A DNA stretch of 9,495 nucleotides from an uncultured Eubacteriales bacterium (lineage in GTDB: Bacteria > Bacillota > Clostridia > Peptostreptococcales > Anaerovoracaceae), in NCBI GenBank assembly GCA_959021945.1, contig CAUEYG010000029.1, positions 1 through 9,495 on the forward strand, given 5' to 3'. Made by a program: the position numbers and the translations under genes. The notes beneath the pieces were generated by a model, which saw only the letters and a program-made list of their open reading frames with translations, made no database searches and was not told the origin of the DNA. Below are positions 1 through 6,353 of this stretch, one piece after another (positions within the stretch are counted from its first letter, which is position 1; each line of letters opens with the position of its first letter).

Positions 1-55
1 GGCCGTTTTTGCGTTCGTAATTGGTCAGCTCCAGCAAAGGAGTGCCGCCGATCAT
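1..55 (-). CDS. Cysteine synthase-like fragment (partial, runs off the left edge)
   Basis: Read on the minus strand from an ATG at 55-53, this piece encodes MIGGTPLLELTNYERKNG and then leaves the window. The I-G-x-T-P-L-x-x-L pattern followed by a Tyr-Glu-Arg/Lys-rich stretch is the N-terminal hallmark of the PLP-dependent O-acetylserine sulfhydrylase (CysK/CysM) family, which makes cysteine from O-acetylserine and sulfide. Full-length CysK proteins usually carry about 8-12 more residues before this motif. Here the same frame runs upstream through non-CysK-looking codons to a stop at about 94-92. The upstream GGA gives only a weak ribosome binding site. The fragment abuts the broken mutS2 frame, and its ATG overlaps the mutS2-frame stop (ATGA). 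It may be the joined remainder of a gene that has lost its own start. Only 18 residues are visible, so the family call rests on one motif. Confidence 0.55.
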   Translation of the reverse strand, partial: MIGGTPLLELTNYERKNG

Positions 56-207
56 GTGGTTTCCATCAGCATATCCCTGATTGCAGGGACATCATGAAAA
101 GGCTGCAGCTCTGAAATGATTTTCTTTGCCATTTCAGAGCCTGCCTGTTCTTTTAATTTTTCTATGATCTTGTTATATTCTAAAACATGGATCGCTTTTG
201 TTCTCAT
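52..207 (-). pseudogene. mutS2: MutS2 N-terminal fragment, truncated after 51 codons
   Basis: The frame starts at ATG 207-205 behind a clear AAAGGA ribosome binding site at 216-211 that overlaps the zapA stop. It encodes a 51-residue peptide beginning MRTKAIHVLEYNKIIEKL and ending in IRDMLMETT. This matches the start of MutS2 proteins: a Leu-Glu-(Tyr/Phe)-x-Lys-Ile opening, Gly/Ser-rich turn, helical stretch and a (D/E)xLxET end. MutS2 is a roughly 780-residue ATPase with a Smr nuclease domain that acts on recombination intermediates or on stalled, collided ribosomes. Here a TGA at 54-52 ends the frame, and the next bases look like cysteine synthase rather than the expected MutS2 continuation. 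All catalytic parts (clamp, Walker ATPase, Smr) are absent. The position after pheT-zapA is the usual Firmicutes neighbourhood for mutS2, so the fragment is in its native place and the break lies downstream of it. Whether the break is biological or an assembly error cannot be decided here. Confidence 0.7.
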
Positions 208-216
208 TTGTTTCCT

Positions 217-774
217 TTATTCTGCATTTCTCTTCAAGGTCTCCAGTTCTTTTTTCAATTGGAGATTTTCCATCTGAAGGTCAAAGAAACTGTTTTCAAG
301 CTCTTTACATTTTGCTTCCGCTTCATCAACGTCTGCCCTGCACTGCTGCCGTATTTTCTCCGCATCCTCTTCCTTTTTCTGAAGGATGGCCTGAATTTCA
401 CGGTCCCTTGCTGAAATTTCCCGTCTCAAATCCTCGCTCAGCTGGGCCACATCTTGGGTTTCTTCTTTATATTGGATCAAGTTTTTCTTTGCCTCATCCC
501 AGAGCTGTACATAATGCTGAGCATCTTTTTCCAGCTGTACATTGAGCTTTTTCAGTTCTTCTACTTCATCTTTGCTATCAAAACTTTCATCAGCAATATT
601 AACTGCTGATAACACTGCCAGATCAGCAGTGGAGCAAGAGGCGGCCGCACTGGCGATCTGGTGCATCCGGTTATCTACATAGGCGGCAACCTTTACGATT
701 TGCTCTCTGTTTTTTCCTCCGGATATCACATATTCCTGTCCATAGATTTTTACACTTACTTTGTTGCTATCCAC
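217..774 (-). CDS. zapA: Cell division protein ZapA with long coiled-coil extension
   Basis: ZapA binds FtsZ and promotes bundling and stability of the Z ring in the cytoplasm. The ZapA domain covers about residues 3-75 of the 185-residue product: NKVSVKIYGQEY at the start, then a helix with VAAYVDNRMHQIA and the typical LAVLSAVNIADE segment. Residues of about 75-185 are almost entirely charged heptad-like sequence (many Glu, Lys, Gln, Leu) predicted to be coiled coil. B. subtilis ZapA is only about 85 residues, so the tail is long. I chose a GTG start at 774-772 because GGGGAGG lies 6 nt upstream at 787-781. An ATG at 795-793 in the same frame would overlap the pheT end and place that Shine-Dalgarno inside the gene. 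The gene starts 13 nt after the pheT stop and is followed by mutS2, so it is most likely co-transcribed with pheST. The ZapA call is strong; the tail's function is unknown. Confidence 0.88.
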   Translation of the reverse strand: MDSNKVSVKIYGQEYVISGGKNREQIVKVAAYVDNRMHQIASAAASCSTADLAVLSAVNIADESFDSKDEVEELKKLNVQLEKDAQHYVQLWDEAKKNLIQYKEETQDVAQLSEDLRREISARDREIQAILQKKEEDAEKIRQQCRADVDEAEAKCKELENSFFDLQMENLQLKKELETLKRNAE

Positions 775-780
775 AGCATA

Positions 781-787
781 CCTCCCC
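781..787 (-). promoter_or_regulatory. Shine-Dalgarno of zapA, decides a GTG start
   Basis: GGGGAGG on the minus strand, 6 nt upstream of GTG 774-772 and immediately after the pheT stop codon at 790-788. It is the strongest ribosome binding site near the zapA start. It supports the GTG over the in-frame ATG at 795, which has no comparable site. Confidence 0.8.
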
Positions 788-3220
788 TTACACATCTCTT
801 AAAACTGCATTGACTTTTTCCTGTAACGCCTCTAAAACTTTTTGGTGAACTCCTGCTACTTCTTCATCTGTGAGAGTCTTATTTTTATCTCTGTAGGTCA
901 ATGTGAAGGCTGCACTTTTCTTTCCTTCTGCAACTTGTTTGCCTCTATAAACATCAAATAGCTGCACCTTTTCAAGAATAGAGTCTCCCTGTTCTTTGAT
1001 GATGCGTTCCATTTCTCCTACCGGAACAGCTTCATCCACCAAAAGCGCAATATCTCTCGATGTGGCCGGATATTTTGGAAGCGGAGTATATGCTTTTTCC
1101 GTATTGGCATGGCGAATGATCGCATCAAAGAAGATTTCACAGCAGTAAGCTCTGGTGCCGATTTTAAATTTATCCGCTACATCCGGGTAAACCTCTCCCA
1201 TGATCCCCAGCTCTTCCTCTCCTGCGACGATCCTCGCACAGCGCCCAGGATGATAGACGCCATAGTCGCTTTCAGCAACATAGGAGACGTTCTGTATTCC
1301 CAAAATGCGGAGCATTTCCTGAACAATTCCTTTTAAGGTAAAAAAGTCAACATCTTTTCCATAAAGACCTATAGACAGGCCTGTCTGTTCATCCGGCAGG
1401 TCATCCGGATTCATAAAGTTGGTTGTAAAGGTGCTGCCCAGTTCAAAGGCCATGGCTTTCTCAATATTTCTGGAATAGTTACGGCCTAAAACTTCCAGCA
1501 TATTTGGTGTGAGAATGGTCCGCATAACGGAATTTTCCTCACCCAGGGGATTCATAATCTTTACAAAATCTCTTTCCCAGGAATCCTCATCAATTCTCAC
1601 ATCATCTACGCCTGTGGGGCTGACAAAGGAGTAAGTCTGAATTTCATTAAGGCCCAAAGCGCACAGCGTGTCCCTTGCAAGATCAACCAATGTTCGCTCT
1701 CTTGATTTTCCCGATTCTGAGTTGCCTTTTGGAAGGGTCACAGGAAGCTTGTCATAACCGTACATCCTTGCAACTTCTTCAATAAAGTCTACTTCTGCAA
1801 GCATATCCTGTCTTACCGCAGGCGGAGTCACTTTTAGAATACCTTCCTTTTCCTCTACCTGCATTTCCAGGCTTTCAAAGATATCCGTCATTTCCTTTGC
1901 AGAAAGTTTAACCCCCAATACTTGATTTATCCGTTCAACACGAACATCAATGGCTTTGGCTTTAAATTCTTTTGGATAAACGTCAACCGTGCCGGAGGCT
2001 ACTTTCCCGCATCCCAGGATTTCAATCAGCCTGCAGACACGGTCTGCGGCAGCCTGGCAAAGGTTAGGGTCAATGCCCTTTTCAAATCTGGAAGAGGCTT
2101 CTGTCCGCAGGCCTAACTTTTTTGATGTGGCTCTGACACTATCGCCGTTAAAGTTAGCTGACTCCACAAGAATCGTTGTTGTATCAGATTCAATCTCTGA
2201 GTTAAGTCCCCCCATAACACCGGCAATAGCAACGCCTCGCTTGCCGTCTTTAATAAGGAGCATATCTTCTGTCAAAGTGCGCTCTGTATCATCGAGAGTT
2301 GTAAAAGTTTCTCCCTTCTGCGCCCGCTCTACAATAATTTTTTGATCTGCAATCTGGCGGATATCAAAAGCATGGATTGGCTGACCATATTCCAGCATAA
2401 CAAAGTTAGTAATATCTACAATATTATTAATAGGCCGCATACCTGCGTACATGAGCCGCTTTTGCAGCCACCATGGAGACTGTGCAATCTTTACATCCGT
2501 AACAATTCTTGCCGCATATCTCCTACATAGTTCCGGCTCTTTAATCTCTACTTGAATGAAATCCCGGGCTTTTTCCTCAGTCTCAGAAACACAGGCAGTG
2601 TCTGGATACTTTAAGGTTTCTCCAAAGGTAGCCGCTGCTTCTCTGGCCATTCCAATCATAGATAGACAGTCCGGCCGGTTCGGTGTAATTTCAAAATCAA
2701 CTACAGCCTGCTTTAGCCCTAAGGCTTCAGCAAAATCCTGCCCAAGAGGGTACTCTTCTTCTAAAATCCAGATGCCATCCTTGTGAGCAACCGGCACTAC
2801 TTTGTCATCAAATCCCAGTTCACCAGCAGAGCACAGCATCCCAAAGGATTCCACTCCTCTCAACTTGCCCTTAGTAATCTTTGTGCCGCCTTCCTTTTTT
2901 TCCTGACCATGGACCGGTCCCGGAATGCGGCTGTTATGAAGCGCCACAGGTACATATGCTCCTTCAAATACATTAGGAGCTCCTGTCACAATCTGCACAG
3001 GCTGGTCTTTTCCCACATTAATCATGCACACTACCAGCTTGTCAGCATCCGGGTGTTTTTCGATCTTTTCAATCTTACCTACCACTACGTTTTCCATGTC
3101 TTCACAAAAATACTGGCAGGTTTCCAGATTGGACCCGGACATGATCATTTTGTCGCAGAATTCCTTTGTATCCACGTTGATATCTGTATAATCTTTTAGC
3201 CACTCGATTGGAACTAACAT
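788..3220 (-). CDS. pheT: Phenylalanine-tRNA ligase beta subunit
   Basis: Beta subunit of the cytoplasmic alpha2-beta2 phenylalanyl-tRNA synthetase, which charges tRNA-Phe. It recognises tRNA and carries the editing site that hydrolyses mischarged Tyr-tRNA-Phe. The 810-residue length is normal. Domains in order: N-terminal MLVPIEWLKDYTDI; an OB-fold tRNA-binding domain at about 40-160 (HPDADKL, QIVTGAPNV, SFGMLCSAGELG); DFEITPNRPDCLSMIGMARE at 175-194; the B3/B4 editing domain at about 215-395 with MRPINNIVDITNFVMLEYGQPIHAFD; B5 at about 405-480; the inactive synthetase-like core around 490-690; and the anticodon-binding FDX-ACB domain at about 715-809 (LPKYPATSRDIALLVDE). The ATG at 3220-3218 has an excellent AGGAGGTG site 6 nt upstream that overlaps the pheS stop codon, so the two subunits are probably translationally linked for equal production. 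The stop precedes the zapA ribosome binding site directly. Confidence 0.98.
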   Translation of the reverse strand: MLVPIEWLKDYTDINVDTKEFCDKMIMSGSNLETCQYFCEDMENVVVGKIEKIEKHPDADKLVVCMINVGKDQPVQIVTGAPNVFEGAYVPVALHNSRIPGPVHGQEKKEGGTKITKGKLRGVESFGMLCSAGELGFDDKVVPVAHKDGIWILEEEYPLGQDFAEALGLKQAVVDFEITPNRPDCLSMIGMAREAAATFGETLKYPDTACVSETEEKARDFIQVEIKEPELCRRYAARIVTDVKIAQSPWWLQKRLMYAGMRPINNIVDITNFVMLEYGQPIHAFDIRQIADQKIIVERAQKGETFTTLDDTERTLTEDMLLIKDGKRGVAIAGVMGGLNSEIESDTTTILVESANFNGDSVRATSKKLGLRTEASSRFEKGIDPNLCQAAADRVCRLIEILGCGKVASGTVDVYPKEFKAKAIDVRVERINQVLGVKLSAKEMTDIFESLEMQVEEKEGILKVTPPAVRQDMLAEVDFIEEVARMYGYDKLPVTLPKGNSESGKSRERTLVDLARDTLCALGLNEIQTYSFVSPTGVDDVRIDEDSWERDFVKIMNPLGEENSVMRTILTPNMLEVLGRNYSRNIEKAMAFELGSTFTTNFMNPDDLPDEQTGLSIGLYGKDVDFFTLKGIVQEMLRILGIQNVSYVAESDYGVYHPGRCARIVAGEEELGIMGEVYPDVADKFKIGTRAYCCEIFFDAIIRHANTEKAYTPLPKYPATSRDIALLVDEAVPVGEMERIIKEQGDSILEKVQLFDVYRGKQVAEGKKSAAFTLTYRDKNKTLTDEEVAGVHQKVLEALQEKVNAVLRDV

Positions 3221-3232
3221 CTACGGCACCTC

Positions 3233-4255
3233 CTATTTGAACTGGTTGATGAAACGCATATCGTTTTCGTAGAAAAGACGGATATCATCAACTCCATATT
3301 TTAGCATTGCAATTCGTTCGACTCCCATACCAAAGGCGAATCCTGTATATTTTTCCGTATCAATTCCGCCCACAGCCAGTACGTTAGGATGGACCATTCC
3401 GCATCCTAAGATCTCAATCCATCCGCTGCCCTTGCAAATACGGCATCCTTTTCCGCCGCACTTAAAACAGGACACATCCATTTCTGCACTTGGTTCTGTA
3501 AATGGGAAATGGTGAGGTCTGAACTTGGTCTTTGTGGATGAGCCAAAGAGCTGCTTTGCCATACTGTCCAGCGTACCTTTCAAATCAGCCATTGTAATGC
3601 CTTCGTCAACAATGAGCCCTTCTACCTGATGAAACATAGGGGAGTGAGTTGCATCAGGGGTATCACATCTAAAGCATCTGCCGGGAGCGATGACCTTAAT
3701 AGGCGGTTCCTGGTCCACCAGAGTTCTGATTTGCACAGATGAGGTATGCGGCCTTAAAACAGTATCTTTTGCAATATAAAAGGTATCTGTCATATCCCGT
3801 GATGGATGATTAGGAGGGGAATTTAATGCGTCAAAAGCATTGAATACACTTTCCACCTGAGGCCCCTCTGCAATAGAATATCCCATGGACATAAAAATCT
3901 GAGATATCTCTTCTATTGTAATGGTAATGGGATGTTTCACGCCCAGGCTCATATCTGTCCCCGGCTCTGTAACATCAATTTTTTCCAGTTTAAACTGCGC
4001 TTCTTTTGCTGCTGCCTTTACCTGGGCCAGTTTGTTTTCAAGCAGAGATTCAATTTGATTTCTCACCTGGTTTGCTGCCTGTCCCAGTTCTTTCTTTTCT
4101 TCGGGAGACAGTTTTCCCATCCCTCTCAGAATCTGGGTGAGCTGCCCCTTTTTACCCAGCACCTTTACTCTGACTTCGTCCGTTTCAGCCAAAGTCTGCG
4201 CTTTTTCTAACTGTTCTTTTGCCTCCTGCAAAATATGATTCAATTGAGTTTGCAT
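3233..4255 (-). CDS. pheS: Phenylalanine-tRNA ligase alpha subunit
   Basis: Catalytic subunit of phenylalanyl-tRNA synthetase, which forms Phe-AMP and transfers Phe to tRNA. The product has 340 residues, as expected. Residues 1-90 form the N-terminal helical coiled-coil arm that contacts tRNA. The class II catalytic domain follows, with NHPSRDMTDTFY (149-160), RPHTSSVQIRTL (168-179), CFRCDTPDATHSPMFHQVEG (194-213) and motif 3 in GFAFGMGVERIAML (305-318). Ala307 occupies the position known to set amino acid size selectivity (E. coli Ala294). A four-cysteine insert, C263-x2-C266-x4-C271-x2-C274, is seen before WIEILGCGMVHPNV. I recall this pattern in Gram-positive PheS proteins, and it could bind zinc. 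The ATG at 4255 has a GGAGAGG site about 9 nt upstream. Only 26 bp separate it from the preceding methyltransferase gene, so no T-box leader fits; the operon is probably read from upstream. Confidence 0.97.
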   Translation of the reverse strand: MQTQLNHILQEAKEQLEKAQTLAETDEVRVKVLGKKGQLTQILRGMGKLSPEEKKELGQAANQVRNQIESLLENKLAQVKAAAKEAQFKLEKIDVTEPGTDMSLGVKHPITITIEEISQIFMSMGYSIAEGPQVESVFNAFDALNSPPNHPSRDMTDTFYIAKDTVLRPHTSSVQIRTLVDQEPPIKVIAPGRCFRCDTPDATHSPMFHQVEGLIVDEGITMADLKGTLDSMAKQLFGSSTKTKFRPHHFPFTEPSAEMDVSCFKCGGKGCRICKGSGWIEILGCGMVHPNVLAVGGIDTEKYTGFAFGMGVERIAMLKYGVDDIRLFYENDMRFINQFK

Positions 4256-4281
4256 ATATTCTTACCTCTCCAAATTATAGT

Positions 4282-5052
4282 CTATTTTCGAACGGATTCA
4301 TACATGAGTATGCCTGCCGCTACAGAAGCATTGAGGGAATCAATCTTTCCTTCCATGGGAATCTTGATCACTTTATGTGCCAACCTCATCAGTTCCGATG
4401 AAATTCCGTTGCCTTCATTTCCAATGATCAGGCCAATATCCCGTTTCATCTCTACTTCATAATAAAAGAGATCCGTGTCAAATCCGGTTGCAAAAACCGT
4501 CTTCCCTGCCTCTTCCAAAAGGGACACTGCCTGCTGCGGAGTTTCTGCAGGAAAAACGGGCATCCGAAAGAGGGAGCCTGCCGCTGCTCGAACAATTTTG
4601 GGAGAGTACAGATCCGCTGTTCCCTTAATTGTCATCACGCCGCTGTACCCGGCGGCATCGGCAGTGCGTATGATGGTTCCTATATTTCCCGGGTCCTGCA
4701 GTCGATCTAAAAGGACTGCATTGCCCGATTTTTTTTCCAATCTCTTTAGAAAATCTTCTTTTGTGATCCGCTGTTTTTCTACAATGGCTATAATTCCCTG
4801 ACTAGTGGCAGTCTGCGCCAATTTGTTAAAAAGCGGTCTATCTATGGTAGCAATCTGACAGGGGAAGTCATGGGAAAGATGATAATCCTCAACTGCAAGA
4901 ACAGCCTTAATGGTTTGTCCTGACTGTATGGCATCATAGATCAATTTTTCGCCCTCCACTAAATATTGCCCTAGGGAATCCCTATATTTTCTGGAAGCCA
5001 GCTTTACGCACAAGCGGTATGTTTGATTTTCTTTTGATGTAATTTTTTTCAT
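4282..5052 (-). CDS. TrmH/SpoU-family RNA 2'-O-methyltransferase
   Basis: A SAM-dependent methyltransferase of the SPOUT superfamily that adds a 2'-O-methyl group to ribose in RNA, probably 23S rRNA. From ATG 5052 it has 256 residues. An N-terminal substrate-binding domain (about 20-95: KYRDSLGQYLVEGEKLIYDAI) is followed by the knotted catalytic domain with all three family motifs: motif 1 NIGTIIRTADAAG with N123 and the catalytic-type R129, motif 2 GLIIGNEGNGIS (207-218), and motif 3 IPMEGKIDSLNASVAAG (231-247). Its place directly before pheS matches B. subtilis ysgA, reported as a 23S rRNA methyltransferase; equivalence is inferred from position. An upstream in-frame TTG at 5079 would add nine residues. 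It sits in the loop of the ftsZ terminator, and family alignments favour the MKKITSKEN start, so I prefer ATG 5052 although its Shine-Dalgarno is poor. The stop is 26 nt before the pheS start. No convincing own promoter was seen. Confidence 0.93.
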   Translation of the reverse strand: MKKITSKENQTYRLCVKLASRKYRDSLGQYLVEGEKLIYDAIQSGQTIKAVLAVEDYHLSHDFPCQIATIDRPLFNKLAQTATSQGIIAIVEKQRITKEDFLKRLEKKSGNAVLLDRLQDPGNIGTIIRTADAAGYSGVMTIKGTADLYSPKIVRAAAGSLFRMPVFPAETPQQAVSLLEEAGKTVFATGFDTDLFYYEVEMKRDIGLIIGNEGNGISSELMRLAHKVIKIPMEGKIDSLNASVAAGILMYESVRK

Positions 5053-5060
5053 ATTCTTTG

Positions 5061-5096
5061 ACAAAGAAAAGCCGGTCAATCACCGGCTCTTCTCTT
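5061..5096 (-). terminator. Rho-independent terminator after ftsZ
   Basis: On the minus strand the arms AGCCGGT (5088-5082) and ACCGGCT (5076-5070) enclose a 5-nt loop, GATTG, and are followed by TTTCTTTG. The purine-rich stretch before the left arm (5095-5089) can pair with the pyrimidine-rich tail, extending the stem to about 14 bp with a few G-U pairs. It begins 17 nt after the ftsZ stop, the right place for a terminator of the murG-murA-ftsQ-ftsZ transcript. Its base ends about 10 nt before the start codon of the next gene, so some read-through or an unseen start site must supply the downstream operon. Confidence 0.85.
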
Positions 5097-5112
5097 ATGT
5101 ATAGCTTTATTT

Positions 5113-6234
5113 CTACTTTGATGATAAGAAGGTCGGAATTTTGAAGGCGTCATCTGTCAGGCTGCCGCTTTCGCTGTCATCCCGATCTTCCAAAATGGAG
5201 TCTACGATATGACTGTCCTGTTCCTGCTGCTTTTCATCAGTAACCGGAAGTACGGAGTCGCCTAAAATCTCTGCGCTTGGTCTGCTCTCAAATCCGGTGG
5301 CAATTACAGTAATAAAGATTTCATCTTTAATGTCTTCCTTGATCGCCGCTCCAAAGATAATGATCGCGTTGCTGTCAGCCGCCTTTTCAATTTCACTGGC
5401 TGCTTCATTGGCTTCCAGCATACCAAGGTCATATCCTCCGGTAACATTGATCAGTACTGCTTTAGCGCCATCGATGCTTGTTTCAAGGAGAGGACTCTCA
5501 ATGGCATCTTTGACAGCATCTGCAACCCTGTTTTCTCCGGAACCGCGGCCTACGCCCATATGAGCTACGCCTCTGTCCTTCATAACAGTCGTTACGTCAG
5601 CGAAATCCAAGTTGATCAAAGCATCGTCAATAATCAGCTCTGATATTCCCTGAATACCCTGCTTCAGCACTTCGTCAGCCATATCAAAAGCTTCTAAAAG
5701 AGAAGTATTTTCTTCCACAGTCTCCAGCAGCTTGTCGTTTGGAACAATAACCAGGGAGTCAACATATTTCTTCAAAAATTTGATTCCCAGTTCCGCATGC
5801 TCACTTCGCTTTTTGCCTTCAAAGGTGAAAGGTCTTGTTACAACACCTACTGTCAGGATTCCCATATCTTTGGCAACTTTGGCCACAATAGGCGCCGCTC
5901 CGGTCCCTGTGCCTCCGCCCATTCCTGCAGTGATGAACACCATATCGGCTCCGGTTATAAACTTAGACAGATCCTCCAGATTTTCCTCAGCAGATTTTTG
6001 CCCAATTTCAGGGTTGCCTCCTGCTCCTAAACCTTTTGTCAGCTTTTCACCGATCTGCAGCTTTGTTTCTGCCTTACAACGGGCCAAAGCCTGCTTGTCC
6101 GTATTTATGGCAATATAGGCCACACCCTGCAGCCCGGCATCTATCATTCTATTAACTGCGTTACATCCGCCGCCGCCGACACCAACAACTTTTATCTTTG
6201 CCGGAGTCGACTCGTTCATCTCAAATTGTAACAT
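5113..6234 (-). CDS. ftsZ: Cell division protein FtsZ
   Basis: FtsZ is the tubulin-like GTPase that polymerises at midcell to form the Z ring and guide septal wall synthesis. The 373-residue product has the full layout. An N-terminal GTP-binding domain shows IKVVGVGGGGCNAVNRM (14-30), NTDKQAL, the tubulin signature GGGTGTGAAP (106-115) and TRPFTFEGKKR. The T7 synergy loop carries N208, D210 and D213 (NLDFAD), equivalent to E. coli N207/D209/D212 and needed for GTP hydrolysis in the neighbouring subunit. A C-terminal domain ends near 318, then a short acidic linker (about 320-362) and the conserved terminal peptide FKIPTFL (364-370), which binds partners such as FtsA, SepF or EzrA. The stretch before the T7 loop reads LIIDDALINLD, where most FtsZ proteins have a Pro-Gly or Pro-Ala. 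ATG 6234 has GGGGAGG 9 nt upstream. A promoter lies upstream and a terminator downstream, so ftsZ can be expressed separately. Confidence 0.98.
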   Translation of the reverse strand: MLQFEMNESTPAKIKVVGVGGGGCNAVNRMIDAGLQGVAYIAINTDKQALARCKAETKLQIGEKLTKGLGAGGNPEIGQKSAEENLEDLSKFITGADMVFITAGMGGGTGTGAAPIVAKVAKDMGILTVGVVTRPFTFEGKKRSEHAELGIKFLKKYVDSLVIVPNDKLLETVEENTSLLEAFDMADEVLKQGIQGISELIIDDALINLDFADVTTVMKDRGVAHMGVGRGSGENRVADAVKDAIESPLLETSIDGAKAVLINVTGGYDLGMLEANEAASEIEKAADSNAIIIFGAAIKEDIKDEIFITVIATGFESRPSAEILGDSVLPVTDEKQQEQDSHIVDSILEDRDDSESGSLTDDAFKIPTFLSSK

Positions 6235-6243
6235 CAGAAAGTA

Positions 6244-6250
6244 CCTCCCC
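6244..6250 (-). promoter_or_regulatory. Shine-Dalgarno of ftsZ
   Basis: GGGGAGG on the minus strand, 9 nt before ATG 6234-6232. A strong site, consistent with the high expression expected for FtsZ. It favours this ATG over the second Met codon five residues later. Confidence 0.75.
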
Positions 6251-6277
6251 TATAATTTTTTATACAACTTACGTTTC

Positions 6278-6305
6278 ATTATAGCATAAAGAAACGCCCT
6301 GTGCA
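6278..6305 (-). promoter_or_regulatory. Sigma-A type promoter with extended -10, upstream of ftsZ
   Basis: The minus strand has a perfect TATAAT at 6283-6278 preceded by TGC, giving the extended -10 form TGnTATAAT. A partial -35, TGCACA at 6305-6300 (4 of 6 to TTGACA), lies 16 bp upstream. Transcription would start near 6271, giving a leader of about 37 nt with the ribosome binding site near its end. It lies in the 119-bp gap 6235-6353 between ftsQ and ftsZ. Apart from this promoter and the ribosome binding site, I see only AT-rich sequence there and no convincing terminator. Confidence 0.7.
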
Positions 6306-6353
6306 CCTGTTTTTCCAATTAAAATACCACTTTTTTAGCGTGAAAAAACTGCA

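Noticed and set aside
1109..1336. Plus-strand open frames over pheT, pheS, ftsZ, murA and murG (for example 1109-1336, 3932-4210, 5732-6118)
   Set aside because: They lie antisense to confidently identified conserved genes, have no recognisable domains or good ribosome binding sites, and look like shadow frames.
4274..4279. TATAAT on the minus strand just upstream of pheS, a possible pheST promoter
   Set aside because: No -35-like hexamer at 16-18 bp (best is TATGAA) and no extended -10 TG. The start point would fall on the ribosome binding site itself, leaving almost no leader.
4256..4281. Looked for a T-box leader before pheS, as many Firmicutes control pheST this way
   Set aside because: Only 26 bp separate the methyltransferase stop from the pheS start, so a T-box cannot fit here.
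5050..5079. TTGACC with 17 bp to GAATAT on the minus strand as a promoter for the methyltransferase gene
   Set aside because: The -10 matches only 3 of 6, the -35 lies inside the terminator hairpin, and transcription would start inside or after the start codon.
6310..6352. Runs of T and A downstream of ftsQ as a possible terminator
   Set aside because: The only pairing is a six-base A/T stem around CACGCT with a weak CAC/GTG alternative; there is no GC-rich stem.
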